Shown here in pieces: positions 1 through 7,567 of a DNA stretch of 15,107 nt. Position 1 is the stretch's first letter; every line of letters starts with the position of its first letter. The stretch comes from Candidatus Babeliales bacterium (GTDB lineage: Bacteria > Babelota > Babeliae > Babelales > CAZZPM01), in assembly GCA_016763165.1 (NCBI GenBank), contig JAESUJ010000063.1:1-15107 (forward strand), in the 5' to 3' direction. The position numbers and the translations under genes are program-made. Below the pieces are notes generated by a model. It worked only from the letters and a program-made list of their open reading frames with translations. It ran no database searches and was not told the DNA's origin.

Positions 1-166
1 CATCTTTTTCAACATTATCTTCTTTTTTTTCATTATTTGACTTTGGATTAGTCGCATTCGCATTTTGACGTATCTTTATGCCTATAAGGGCATTATGTGC
101 TTTCCCATCCTTAATTTTTTGTTCGAGAGTATCTAACCTACTACCAAGAGATCTAGCAATTCTTCC
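1..166 (-). pseudogene. Out-of-frame 3' continuation of the exported coiled-coil gene (runs off the window)
   Basis: On the minus strand a frame different from that of the upstream gene is open for 55 codons, from about 166 to the window edge. It is bounded upstream by a TAG at 167-169. It reads as a charged, coiled-coil-like then Asn/Lys/Glu-rich sequence (LGSRLDTLEQKIKDGKAHN near its start) and contains no ATG, GTG or TTG codon, so it cannot begin a gene inside the window. Joined to the upstream gene it gives a smooth helix (EELLDL followed by LGSRLDTLEQKI), which suggests that one base has been lost in the gene or its sequence. Stops close the other two minus-strand frames here. What I infer is a frameshifted gene; a programmed shift is less likely because no X-XXY-YYZ slippery heptamer is visible. 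Confidence 0.55.
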
Positions 167-1038
167 CTAGTAGCATCAGAAGAGTCTTGCTCTACTTCAG
201 CAAATACTCCTGCCCCTTCTTCATACCCATTTCCATCTGTATCTTTCAGACCTTCACCCTCTTTTGAAAAATAGGTCAATGGTAATGGATCTTTTTCAGG
301 TTCAGGACTAGCAACTGGCTGCGAATTTCCATCCGGATTTGAACTCAATTCATTCAAATTTTTTTCAAAATCATGTAAAGATTCTTTATCTTTACACGTA
401 TCAAGTGATGGCGACAAATCTTGTGAAAAACCTATAAAGTCTCTTATCACTCGTGAAGCAAGATCTGCTTTCTTCACTTCAAAGTTAAATTTTTTTCTAA
501 AAGTCATCACTGACGTGAGATCTGTACACTCTTCAAGATCTCTTAATAATTGGGTAGATTTTTCTTCAGTAATCGAAGATTTTGAAATCCTAGTTACCAA
601 GGCTTCTTTTCTTTGTACAACAGAAGCCTCATCATTAGCTTTTTTAATTTTTTCTATTTCAGCACGTTCCATCTCACAAAGATCTCTACGTATGGATGCA
701 ACTTTTTCAATAAAATCTTCTTTCACTTCTTCAGCACAACTAGAAAGCGGCGCTATTTCACTTAAAAAAATTAGTAATTTATCTAAACTCATTGTGTCAG
801 AAAATGGACCTGCTGCATCTGCAAATAGCTTTTTGACTAAAGCACCGTCAGTTGACTTGGCTGGAAACTTCTCTTCCGCTCGCATATCTTTCAACGCTGC
901 AAGCAAGTTATAATCAATACTGAATCTTTCTTTAACTATGCAACTATCCTCATCTTCACTAAGGTCAATAATCTCAACTGCTGCATAAACTGATGAGACC
1001 ATCACCATGAAGATCATAATCAAATATTTTTTAATCAT
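133..1038 (-). CDS. Exported coiled-coil protein of unknown function, probably frameshifted near its end
   Basis: I do not recognise a family. The N-terminus is a clear Sec signal peptide: Lys-Lys, a hydrophobic run YLIMIFMVMVSSV, then a VYA-A cleavage site around residue 19. The mature part is acidic and mostly helical, with several Cys residues (possible disulfides if periplasmic or secreted), then a Pro/Glu/Asp/Gly-rich region at roughly residues 230-280. I chose the ATG at 1036-1038, because AAGGA at 1047-1051 lies 8 bases upstream and the signal peptide then starts as MIKKYL. The ATG at 1065 would add nine residues without a ribosome-binding site. As written the frame stops at TAG 133-135 after DLLVVG, but the neighbouring frame continues the coiled-coil pattern, so this is probably the 5' part of a longer gene. 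Confidence 0.7.
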   Translation of the reverse strand: MIKKYLIMIFMVMVSSVYAAVEIIDLSEDEDSCIVKERFSIDYNLLAALKDMRAEEKFPAKSTDGALVKKLFADAAGPFSDTMSLDKLLIFLSEIAPLSSCAEEVKEDFIEKVASIRRDLCEMERAEIEKIKKANDEASVVQRKEALVTRISKSSITEEKSTQLLRDLEECTDLTSVMTFRKKFNFEVKKADLASRVIRDFIGFSQDLSPSLDTCKDKESLHDFEKNLNELSSNPDGNSQPVASPEPEKDPLPLTYFSKEGEGLKDTDGNGYEEGAGVFAEVEQDSSDATREELLDLLVVG

Positions 1039-1065
1039 TATTTTTATCCTTACAATTTTTAACAA

Positions 1066-1294
1066 AAAGCCGCATTTTTCTTTGCATGCGCACTGTTTTT
1101 AAGCATTTGCCTAAGATTACCATGTAAAAAAATAAGTTTCAAATAGGTTTTTTCAAAAAAACAAAAAAGGGGTGATTTCCTACTAAAGAAATAGCATTAA
1201 TCCTGTTTTCAGTGAAAAAGAAAGGATGATTTGAAGTAAAGAAATAATACATAGATTTAGAAAATAAGCCTGTATGACTAAAGTTGAAAAAAGT
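1066..1294. other. Spacer with no gene, downstream of the tRNAs
   Basis: I see no credible coding frame in these 229 bases. Two degenerate copies of a ~33-base element can be aligned (about 1165-1199 and 1219-1253, sharing GATTT and TAAAGAAATA). No strong hairpin plus T-run follows the tRNAs, only a T6 run just past the tRNA-Leu 3' end on the minus strand. Confidence 0.4.
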
Positions 1295-1380
1295 TGGTGC
1301 CGAGAGCCGGACTCGAACCGGCACGAGCGTTAGCTCGAAGGATTTTAAGTCCTTTGCGTCTACCATTCCGCCACCCCGGC
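1295..1380 (-). tRNA. tRNA-Leu (anticodon UAA)
   Basis: The minus strand folds as an 86-base class II tRNA with encoded CCA at 1295-1297. The acceptor stem is GCCGGGG with UCUCGGC (two G-U pairs) and the discriminator is A. The anticodon arm is AAGGA-CUUAAAA-UCCUU, giving anticodon UAA for UUA/UUG codons. The long variable arm CGAGCUAACGCUCG is typical of tRNA-Leu, and the T arm carries GUUCGAG. A36-A37-A38 are all A, the recognition pattern for isopentenylation by MiaA and then methylthiolation by MiaB. It lies 43 bases downstream of tRNA-Cys on the same strand. Confidence 0.97.
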
Positions 1381-1423
1381 AACCATAAATTTTCAAAGAG
1401 AATTTCAAGAATGTTAACACAGC

Positions 1424-1497
1424 TGGAGGCGGCACCCGGAATTGAACCGGGGATCACGGTTTTGCAGACCATTGCCTTACCACTTGGCTATGCCGCC
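1424..1497 (-). tRNA. tRNA-Cys (anticodon GCA)
   Basis: The minus strand gives a 74-base cloverleaf with encoded CCA at 1424-1426. The acceptor stem is GGCGGCA with UGCCGCC. The discriminator is U73, an identity element of tRNA-Cys. The anticodon arm is AUGGU-CUGCAAA-ACCGU with anticodon GCA, and the T arm is CCCGG-UUCAAUU-CCGGG. A36-A37-A38 are all A, so A37 should be a MiaA/MiaB target. It lies 32 bases after the miaB stop on the same strand and may be transcribed with it. Confidence 0.97.
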
Positions 1498-1529
1498 CGT
1501 GCCATGCTTAGGTGTTCATTCTTCCAACA

Positions 1530-2990
1530 TCATACCTGTTTTAAAAACGGTTGACAACTTTTATCTATATTTTTTTCTATTTTTTTTAAAACGACTCCTG
1601 ATAGGTGTGCAACGTTAGCTGATGTTACCCGTGGGTAAACAAATGTACCTGTTAAGTCTGATTCATCTGAGCTGATATTTAAACGTATATTTCCTTCAGT
1701 TCGAGCAAGATACCCGCCAACAATTGGCTTCTCAACTAAGACCAGAAGTTCCTTATCTACCCACTTCGAGTTGCACTCTAAACTGATCATCTGTTGTCGC
1801 TTCTGTAAGTTTGTAAGACGAGCTGATTTTTCTTCCGCACTCACTGAATCTTCCATAGAAAATGCTTTTGTAAATTTTCGTGGTGAGTAAATAAATGAAA
1901 ATATATGATCAAACTTTACAATTTCCATCACCTCACGCGTTTCCAAATATTCAGCATCAGTCTCTGATGGAAACCCAACAATGATATCGGTTGTAATTGT
2001 CACATGCGGCATTCGTTTTCGAATTTCTTGAACCTGCTCCAAGAATCGCTCCTTTGTATAGGTTCGTCCCATCACATCTAGAACACGAGTTGATCCAGCT
2101 TGCAAAGGCAAATGAACCCAGGCACAAATTTTTGGACTATGAGCTGCCATCATATCAAGCACATCATTGGTCATATCTTTTGGATGTGGACTCACGTATC
2201 GAATCCAGAACTGACCTTCTATCTGAGCAATACCCTCAAGCAGTTGAGCAAAACCCTCACCAGTCACTGGATCCTTGTATGAGTTAACATTCTGTCCTAC
2301 AAGATGGATTTCGCGCGCGCCACGCGTGACTTCAGTCTGAGCACGCTCAACCAATTCTTTCAATGGATAACTCTCTTCACGGCCTCTGGTAAATGGTACA
2401 ATGCAATAGGTGCAATAATTATCACAACCAGTTGTAATATTTATGTATGCTTTTTGAGCTAAATGTGTCTGCGGTTTTTGTACAACATCTAAGACGGCAG
2501 CCGAGCTTCTTTTTGGAAATAGAGTTACTTTTCTATCTTTCCAAGCAGAAATCAACCGATCTTGTCCTTTTAATGATGCAGGAATTTTTTTATCTTCAGC
2601 AAAAAATTGCTTTGCTGTACTTATTCGAACAATCAGATCAGCAAGGTATGTTTGAAATGTTCCCATATTTTCACGAGCACCGTAAACAAAGCTCACATGA
2701 TCGTACCGATCGTACACCTCTTTTTTTCGATAACTCGCAACACAACCGATCATACCAATCCGCATGTACGGCTTCTTTTTTTTGTACTGAGCAAGACTTC
2801 CCAAATAAGAGAACATCTTTTGTTCAGCTTTTGCACGAACAGCACAGCTATTGACGATAATCAAATCTGCGTCTTCTTCTGAATCAGCTAACGTACAACC
2901 CAATCCATTCAGATAAAGGGCGAGTCCTTCAGAATCGGCAACATTTGCCTGACAACCATATGTTCTAAAAAATACTGCAATCGATAACAT
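1530..2990 (-). CDS. miaB: tRNA-2-methylthio-N6-isopentenyladenosine synthase MiaB
   Basis: MiaB is a radical-SAM methylthiotransferase that converts i6A37 to ms2i6A37 in tRNAs reading UNN codons. The N-terminal UPF0004 domain has TYGCQANVADSE (Cys13), NSCAVR (Cys49) and GCVAS (Cys83), the ligands of the auxiliary 4Fe-4S cluster. The radical-SAM motif ITTGCDNYCTYCIVPFTRGR supplies Cys189, Cys193 and Cys196. A C-terminal TRAM-like segment follows at about residues 405-470. I start at ATG 2990, with GGGA 5 bases upstream. An in-frame TTG at 3044 would add 18 residues unlike the family and lacks a proper ribosome-binding site. At 486 residues it is a little long: the stretch between Cys83 and the radical-SAM motif is about 30 residues longer than in E. 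coli MiaB. Downstream lie two tRNA genes that should be its substrates. Confidence 0.95.
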   Translation of the reverse strand: MLSIAVFFRTYGCQANVADSEGLALYLNGLGCTLADSEEDADLIIVNSCAVRAKAEQKMFSYLGSLAQYKKKKPYMRIGMIGCVASYRKKEVYDRYDHVSFVYGARENMGTFQTYLADLIVRISTAKQFFAEDKKIPASLKGQDRLISAWKDRKVTLFPKRSSAAVLDVVQKPQTHLAQKAYINITTGCDNYCTYCIVPFTRGREESYPLKELVERAQTEVTRGAREIHLVGQNVNSYKDPVTGEGFAQLLEGIAQIEGQFWIRYVSPHPKDMTNDVLDMMAAHSPKICAWVHLPLQAGSTRVLDVMGRTYTKERFLEQVQEIRKRMPHVTITTDIIVGFPSETDAEYLETREVMEIVKFDHIFSFIYSPRKFTKAFSMEDSVSAEEKSARLTNLQKRQQMISLECNSKWVDKELLVLVEKPIVGGYLARTEGNIRLNISSDESDLTGTFVYPRVTSANVAHLSGVVLKKIEKNIDKSCQPFLKQV

Positions 2991-3094
2991 AGTTTTCCCA
3001 CACAAAGTATAAGTTTTAACTTTTTTACAACTATTGAACCTCAATGGCCCATTTTTATTTTGAATTACCTCATAGCTTCAATGAAGATAACAAC

Positions 3095-3150
3095 TGTCAA
3101 GATAGCCGTATTTAACATAAATGACAAATTTTCAACCTTTAATCAAAGGT
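3095..3150. promoter_or_regulatory. Control signals in the miaB/argS divergent region
   Basis: Two signals lie in the 3045-3259 spacer. On the minus strand a perfect -35 hexamer TTGACA (3095-3100) faces miaB, but no good -10 box follows at normal spacing. A perfect inverted repeat ACCTTT-AATC-AAAGGT occupies 3135-3150, between the outward-facing promoters, and could be an operator. Both are pattern matches only. Confidence 0.25.
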
Positions 3151-3171
3151 TTCTGCTCCTTAAAGGAATCT

Positions 3172-3199
3172 TTGCAAGTTTTTCTGTCTGTGATACACT
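3172..3199 (+). promoter_or_regulatory. Candidate promoter of the argS-htpX run
   Basis: TTGCAA at 3172-3177 is followed after 16 bases by TACACT at 3194-3199. A TG lies just before the -10 box (TGATACACT), making it an extended -10. Transcription would start roughly 50 bases before the argS ATG. A weaker second option is the TATACA-like box at about 3203. This is inferred from consensus only. Confidence 0.4.
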
Positions 3200-3259
3200 T
3201 TCTATACATATTTTAAAATTGTACGTACGTAATTTCTGACTCGTGAGATAAAAATAGCA

Positions 3260-4966
3260 ATGAATACACCTTTTTTCTTAAAAAATCTTTTTTTTGATTT
3301 TTTGCAAAAACAGTACCAAGTCGACCAACAGACCCTTGCACGAATTGACTTTATTATCAATAGTGATGCTGATCGAAGCACACATGGCGACATAAGCTCA
3401 AATGCAGCTCTGGTTATTGCTAAAATAGCACGGAAATCACCTCGAGTGATCGCTACAGAAATTATTGCAATAATAAACGACAAGCATGGTGATCAATCAG
3501 AACTTGCATCTTTTTGTGCAAACATTGTTGCGGCTGGTCCTGGTTTTTTAAATATACAATTATCAGACCAATGCTGGCATCAGCTTACAGAAGCGCTCTT
3601 GAAGCAACCTGAACAATTTTTTATTGAACCAGAAACCCATAAAAAGAAGATATTAGTTGAATTTGTCAGTGCGAATCCGACCGGACCCTTGCATCTCGGC
3701 CATGGCCGTGGTGGTATTATCGGTGACGTTCTGATGAGAATCGGTCGATTTCTCGGTCATCGAATGAGTGCTGAATTTTATATCAACGATGCTGGCAGCC
3801 AGATGTCACGATTGGGTGAATCACTCCGTGCACGAGTGCTCCAAGAACTTGGTAAAGAAGCTGAACTTCCCGAACAAGGATACGCAGGAGAATATCTTGT
3901 AACTATCGCTCAAAAAATAATTTCTTTAAAAGGAGCTGAAGTTATCAACGAACCGCTCTCTTTTTTTACAAAAACAGCCCAACAAGAGCTTCAAGAAGTT
4001 ATAAAAACCAACTTGAAAGATTATCGGATAGAATTTGACAACTGGTTTTCAGAAAAATCACTTCATGATTCAGGAGCAATCACTGATGCTATTAATCAGC
4101 TGACCTCAGAAAAAATTATATACGAAAGCGAAGGCGCTCTCTGGTTTAAGTCAACAGATTTCGGTGACGACAAGGATCGCGTCATTAGAAAAAAAAATGG
4201 TGACTTAACATACATTGCAGCAGACATTGCATACCACAAAAATAAATTTGACCGTGGCTATGACCAGATGATCGACATCATGGGACAGGATCATCATGGA
4301 TATGTTGCACGATTAAAAGCAGTTATTCAAGCACTCGGTTACGATGCAAAAAAATTGAATGTTATTTTATATCAGCTGGTGAGCATGAAAAAAGGTGAAA
4401 CTCTTTTAAAGATGTCAAAACGGGCTGGTAATTTTGAACAGCTCGGTGATGTCATTAAACTTGTTGGTGCTGACGTTGCACGCTTTTTTTACCTCAACAG
4501 AAAAGGCGAAGCGCACCTTGAATTTGATCTCGATGTTGCACTTAAAACAACCGATGAAAATCCTGTTTTTTATATTCACTACGCATATGTTCGAACAGGA
4601 AGCATCCTTAAAAAAGCGACTGAACATGCGGAGCTTGCCTCAGCTATGAGCCCAGACAAGTTGTCGACTGACCAACTCAGATCAATTATTAATATTTGGC
4701 AGGCTGATGAACGATTACTTCTTAAAAAAATATGGGCACTTCACAGCGTCTTACCACATATTATGGAGACGTACCAGACTCATGTCTTGGCTTATTACAC
4801 GTATGAACTCGCTCAACGTTTTCATCATTATTACGCGCAAAATCATGTTATCGACAGAACAAAACCTGAATTATCTGCAGCTCGATTAACCATGATCAGC
4901 ATGGTTCGCTCAACCCTCTCTTTATGTTTGGATTTACTTGGACTATCAAAACCGGAAGCGATGTAA
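3260..4966 (+). CDS. argS: Arginyl-tRNA synthetase
   Basis: The enzyme charges tRNA-Arg with arginine in the cytoplasm. It is a class I synthetase: an N-terminal arginine-specific domain (residues 1-115), the HIGH box as HLGH at 145-148 inside SANPTGPLHLGHGRGG, the substrate-binding YINDAGSQ at about 174-181, and the KMSKS loop as KMSKRAGN at 384-391. A DALR-type anticodon-binding domain forms the C-terminus, ending around LDLLGLSKPEAM. The 568 residues are a normal family length. The ATG at 3260 has only a weak GAG-type ribosome-binding site, but the N-terminus fits the family. It heads a tight run of five plus-strand genes; the next begins 3 bases after its stop. Confidence 0.97.
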   Translation: MNTPFFLKNLFFDFLQKQYQVDQQTLARIDFIINSDADRSTHGDISSNAALVIAKIARKSPRVIATEIIAIINDKHGDQSELASFCANIVAAGPGFLNIQLSDQCWHQLTEALLKQPEQFFIEPETHKKKILVEFVSANPTGPLHLGHGRGGIIGDVLMRIGRFLGHRMSAEFYINDAGSQMSRLGESLRARVLQELGKEAELPEQGYAGEYLVTIAQKIISLKGAEVINEPLSFFTKTAQQELQEVIKTNLKDYRIEFDNWFSEKSLHDSGAITDAINQLTSEKIIYESEGALWFKSTDFGDDKDRVIRKKNGDLTYIAADIAYHKNKFDRGYDQMIDIMGQDHHGYVARLKAVIQALGYDAKKLNVILYQLVSMKKGETLLKMSKRAGNFEQLGDVIKLVGADVARFFYLNRKGEAHLEFDLDVALKTTDENPVFYIHYAYVRTGSILKKATEHAELASAMSPDKLSTDQLRSIINIWQADERLLLKKIWALHSVLPHIMETYQTHVLAYYTYELAQRFHHYYAQNHVIDRTKPELSAARLTMISMVRSTLSLCLDLLGLSKPEAM

Positions 4967-4969
4967 ACT

Positions 4970-5197
4970 ATGAAATTATCTGATCTTGAAATGAATATCC
5001 CAGCACGAATTACTGCAATTGATCTTACACCAACAGTTGTCAAAAGACTCTACTCGATCGGTATTTTTGTAGGATCTGGCATTGAAACACGATACGGTTC
5101 ATACGTTGGACGACCAGTCTGTGTAACAACTGAACATGACTGTACTTTTGCTTTGGGATATAGGTTGGCAGAAAAAATTTTTATTACTAAAGAGTAA
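4970..5197 (+). CDS. feoA: FeoA-domain small protein
   Basis: This 75-residue protein consists of a single FeoA/SH3-like beta-barrel domain. It has the usual pattern of a helix ending in RLYSIGIFVG, then short strands around SYVGRPVCV and a final CTFALGYRLAEKIFI, where family members typically show a small residue, Leu and then AxxI near the end. FeoA is a cytoplasmic accessory of the FeoB ferrous-iron transporter; related domains occur at the C-terminus of DtxR/MntR-type regulators. No feoB is present in this window and the gene sits between argS and lepA with gaps of 3 and 5 bases, so expression is almost certainly coupled to translation genes. Its start overlaps the ribosome-binding region within the argS end (GGAAG). 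The domain call is firm; a role in iron uptake is inference. Confidence 0.8.
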   Translation: MKLSDLEMNIPARITAIDLTPTVVKRLYSIGIFVGSGIETRYGSYVGRPVCVTTEHDCTFALGYRLAEKIFITKE

Positions 5198-5202
5198 CTT
5201 CT

Positions 5203-7020
5203 ATGGATATCAAAAAAATTAACTTACATAATTTCACTCCAGATCGAATCAGAAACTTCTCAATCATTGCACACATTGATCATGGCAAGTCGACACTTGC
5301 TGATCGACTTTTAGAAATGACTGGAACGATTTCAACACGATCAAAAAACGAACAATTCCTCGACAAGCTACAGGTTGAAAAAGAACGCGGGATCACCGTC
5401 AAAGCACAGACAGCATCTCTTTTTTATGAACAGGATGGAATTACTTATTTGCTCAACTTAATCGACACCCCTGGTCACGTTGATTTCAACTATGAAGTTT
5501 CACGATCGTTGTACGCATGCCAAGGAGCTCTCTTACTTGTTGATGCAGCTCAAGGAATCCAAGCACAAACAATGGCGAATTTTTATCTTGCCTTCGAACA
5601 AGATTTAACAATTGTTCCCGTTATTAACAAAATCGACATGATGAATGCTGATCCTGAGCGAGTTGGCAACGAAATGATGACCGCTCTTGATATTGATCCT
5701 GATGATATTATCAAAGTTTCTGCAAAAACAGGAGCCGGCCTTCCTGAATTACTTGCAACCATTGTCAAACAGATCCCATCACCACCTGGTGATGCTGAAA
5801 AACCACTTAAAGCGCTCCTTTTTGACTCATGGTTTGATGAGTATCGTGGCGTCATCTGCTTAATTGAGGTTATTGATGGATCAATTAAAAAAGGTGATAT
5901 GATCGTAAGTGCTCACACAGAGGCAAGATATGAAGTTCATGACGTTGGCCTTATGTACCCTGACCTAACATCACAACCAGCTCTATTTACTGGACAGGTT
6001 GGCTACTTAGTTGCTGGTATGAAAACGGTTAAAGAGGCTCGTGTTGGAGATACACTTTTTCATCTCAACAAGATGGGTGAAGCTTTACCTGGTTTCCGTC
6101 CAGCTAAATCAATGGTTTTCGCAGGAATTTATCCGATTGAAACAACAGAATTTGAAGTATTACGCGATGCAATTGACAAGCTTACGCTGAATGATCCGAG
6201 TGTTCATGTAGAAAAAGAAAGCTCAGTAGCATTGGGATTTGGTTTTAGATGTGGTTTTCTTGGTCTTCTGCACATGGATGTTTTCAAGCAACGACTTGAA
6301 CAAGAGTACAACATGCAGATCATCACAACGTCGCCCACTGTTTTATTTAAAGTTATTCTCAACAATGGGAAAGAAGCTATCATTGAAAATCCAGCAGACT
6401 TTCCTGAGTCACCACAGATTCAAACTGTCTATGAACCGATGATTAGTGCAACAATAATTGCACGGAATGAACATCTTGGAAACATTCTCAAACTTTGCCA
6501 AGAGCGTCGTGGTGAACAGCTTGATTTAAGCTATCTCGATGAAGAACGGATTGTCTTAAAGTATCGGCTACCTTTGAATGAAATTGTTACTGACTTTTAT
6601 GATAAATTAAAATCAGTGAGTGCTGGATACGCAAGTTTTGATTATGAAGAGACAGGATACACTCCATCAAATATGATTAAAATGGATATTTTACTAAACG
6701 GAAAATCGGTTGATGCTCTTTCAGTCATTGTTCATAAAGATAAAGCATACGATCTAGGAAGAGTACTGGTTAAACGACTTAAGGAAGTTATCCATCGACA
6801 AATGTTTGATATTGCGATTCAAGCAGCTATTGGTGCTAAAATCATTGCCCGAGAATCTGTTTCTGCATTAAGAAAAAATGTAACGGCAAAATGTTACGGT
6901 GGTGATATCTCCCGTAAGCGCAAATTGCTTGAAAAACAGAAAGAAGGAAAGAAGAAAATGAAGCAGGTGGGAAATGTTGAATTACCACAAGAAGCTTTCT
7001 TAACAATTCTTAAAAATTGA
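5203..7020 (+). CDS. lepA: Elongation factor 4 (LepA), ribosomal back-translocase GTPase
   Basis: LepA is a ribosome-binding translational GTPase linked to initiation, ribosome assembly and back-translocation under stress. All G motifs are visible: AHIDHGKS (residues 24-31), ERGITV (61-66), DTPGH (88-92), NKID (142-145) and SAKTG (173-177). Domains II, III and V follow, including GFRCGFLGLLHMDV. The LepA-specific C-terminal domain ends with KCYGGDISRKRKLLEKQK and KKMKQVGNVELPQEAF, which separates it from EF-G. The 605 residues match the usual ~600. The ATG at 5203 follows feoA by 5 bases with AAAGAG upstream. It is the central gene of the argS-htpX run. Confidence 0.98.
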   Translation: MDIKKINLHNFTPDRIRNFSIIAHIDHGKSTLADRLLEMTGTISTRSKNEQFLDKLQVEKERGITVKAQTASLFYEQDGITYLLNLIDTPGHVDFNYEVSRSLYACQGALLLVDAAQGIQAQTMANFYLAFEQDLTIVPVINKIDMMNADPERVGNEMMTALDIDPDDIIKVSAKTGAGLPELLATIVKQIPSPPGDAEKPLKALLFDSWFDEYRGVICLIEVIDGSIKKGDMIVSAHTEARYEVHDVGLMYPDLTSQPALFTGQVGYLVAGMKTVKEARVGDTLFHLNKMGEALPGFRPAKSMVFAGIYPIETTEFEVLRDAIDKLTLNDPSVHVEKESSVALGFGFRCGFLGLLHMDVFKQRLEQEYNMQIITTSPTVLFKVILNNGKEAIIENPADFPESPQIQTVYEPMISATIIARNEHLGNILKLCQERRGEQLDLSYLDEERIVLKYRLPLNEIVTDFYDKLKSVSAGYASFDYEETGYTPSNMIKMDILLNGKSVDALSVIVHKDKAYDLGRVLVKRLKEVIHRQMFDIAIQAAIGAKIIARESVSALRKNVTAKCYGGDISRKRKLLEKQKEGKKKMKQVGNVELPQEAFLTILKN

Positions 7021-7033
7021 TGAGGGATCGGAC

Positions 7034-7516
7034 ATGAAAAGAAAAAAGGGGTTTTATTCAATATCAGTTGTGGCTAAAATGTTTTCAGTCCATCAACAAA
7101 CAATCCGTCTGTATGAAAAAGAAGGATTGATTTCACCAAAACGAACTGAAGGCAACACTCGCCTTTTTTCAGAAGATGATGTTGAACGACTTGAAGAAGT
7201 CATCAATCTCACACATAAACTTGGTGTCAACCTTGTCGGTGTTGAAATAATTTTAAAATTACAAAAAAAAATCAAAAAGCTACAAGACGACATGAATAAA
7301 TTATTCACCCAGACACAGAGTCAGATGCTTTCAGATGCAGAAATTTTAAAAGATGATGCTAGAAATAATAAAAACTTACTGTTAAAAATAAAATCAAAAA
7401 AACAATTGCCTCAAGCAATCAGCTCTCTTAAATCAATCAAAGTTGACACAGCTGACCAAGATGATTCAACAACCGAAGAAGTACTTGATATATGGAAAAT
7501 CGATTACGATGAATAA
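7034..7516 (+). CDS. hspR: MerR-family transcriptional regulator, HspR type
   Basis: The N-terminal ~70 residues are a winged-helix MerR DNA-binding domain: YSISVVAKMFSVHQQTIRLY, then EKEGLISPKRT and the wing TRLFSEDDVERL. The segment THKLGVNLVGVEIILKL closely follows the pattern of HspR repressors (GVNLAGI in actinobacterial HspR), so I call it HspR-like. A coiled coil (LQKKIKKLQDDMNKLF, about residues 76-92) would mediate dimerisation; no metal-binding Cys residues of the MerR/CueR type are present. HspR represses chaperone and protease genes by binding HAIR elements. The next gene is the heat-shock protease htpX, 51 bases away, which fits such a role. The start has GAGG at proper spacing and lies 13 bases after lepA. 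I found no HAIR palindrome in the window. Confidence 0.8.
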   Translation: MKRKKGFYSISVVAKMFSVHQQTIRLYEKEGLISPKRTEGNTRLFSEDDVERLEEVINLTHKLGVNLVGVEIILKLQKKIKKLQDDMNKLFTQTQSQMLSDAEILKDDARNNKNLLLKIKSKKQLPQAISSLKSIKVDTADQDDSTTEEVLDIWKIDYDE

Positions 7517-7567
7517 ACATATATTCTTATCCAGAAATCTATCGCTCATAACGAACAGGAGCAACTA

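Noticed and set aside
515..913. 132-codon plus-strand frame
   Set aside because: It is antisense to the exported coiled-coil gene, Ser-rich by reverse translation, and lacks any family features.
1165..1253. Two similar ~33-base copies in the spacer after the tRNAs
   Set aside because: The match is imperfect and the DNA is AT-rich; no boundary or function can be defended.
1139..1472. Two minus-strand reading frames over the tRNAs
   Set aside because: They read through tRNA-Leu and tRNA-Cys in coding-unlike fashion and have no ribosome-binding site.
1294..1554. Plus-strand reading frame with VPRAGLEPARALARR-like sequence
   Set aside because: It is the reverse complement of the two tRNA genes, a well-known source of false proteins.
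2231..2246. CTCAA-GCAG-TTGAG inverted repeat as an HspR HAIR site
   Set aside because: The half-sites are in the wrong orientation and spacing for HAIR and it lies inside the miaB coding sequence.
2447..2854. Plus-strand frames inside miaB
   Set aside because: They lie opposite well-conserved MiaB motifs and show no recognisable domain.
2991..3044. Longer MiaB start at TTG 3044
   Set aside because: The 18 added residues do not fit the family and the ATG at 2990 has a well-placed GGGA.
7529..7538. TTATCCAGA, close to a DnaA box, before htpX
   Set aside because: A single site with a mismatch is expected by chance.
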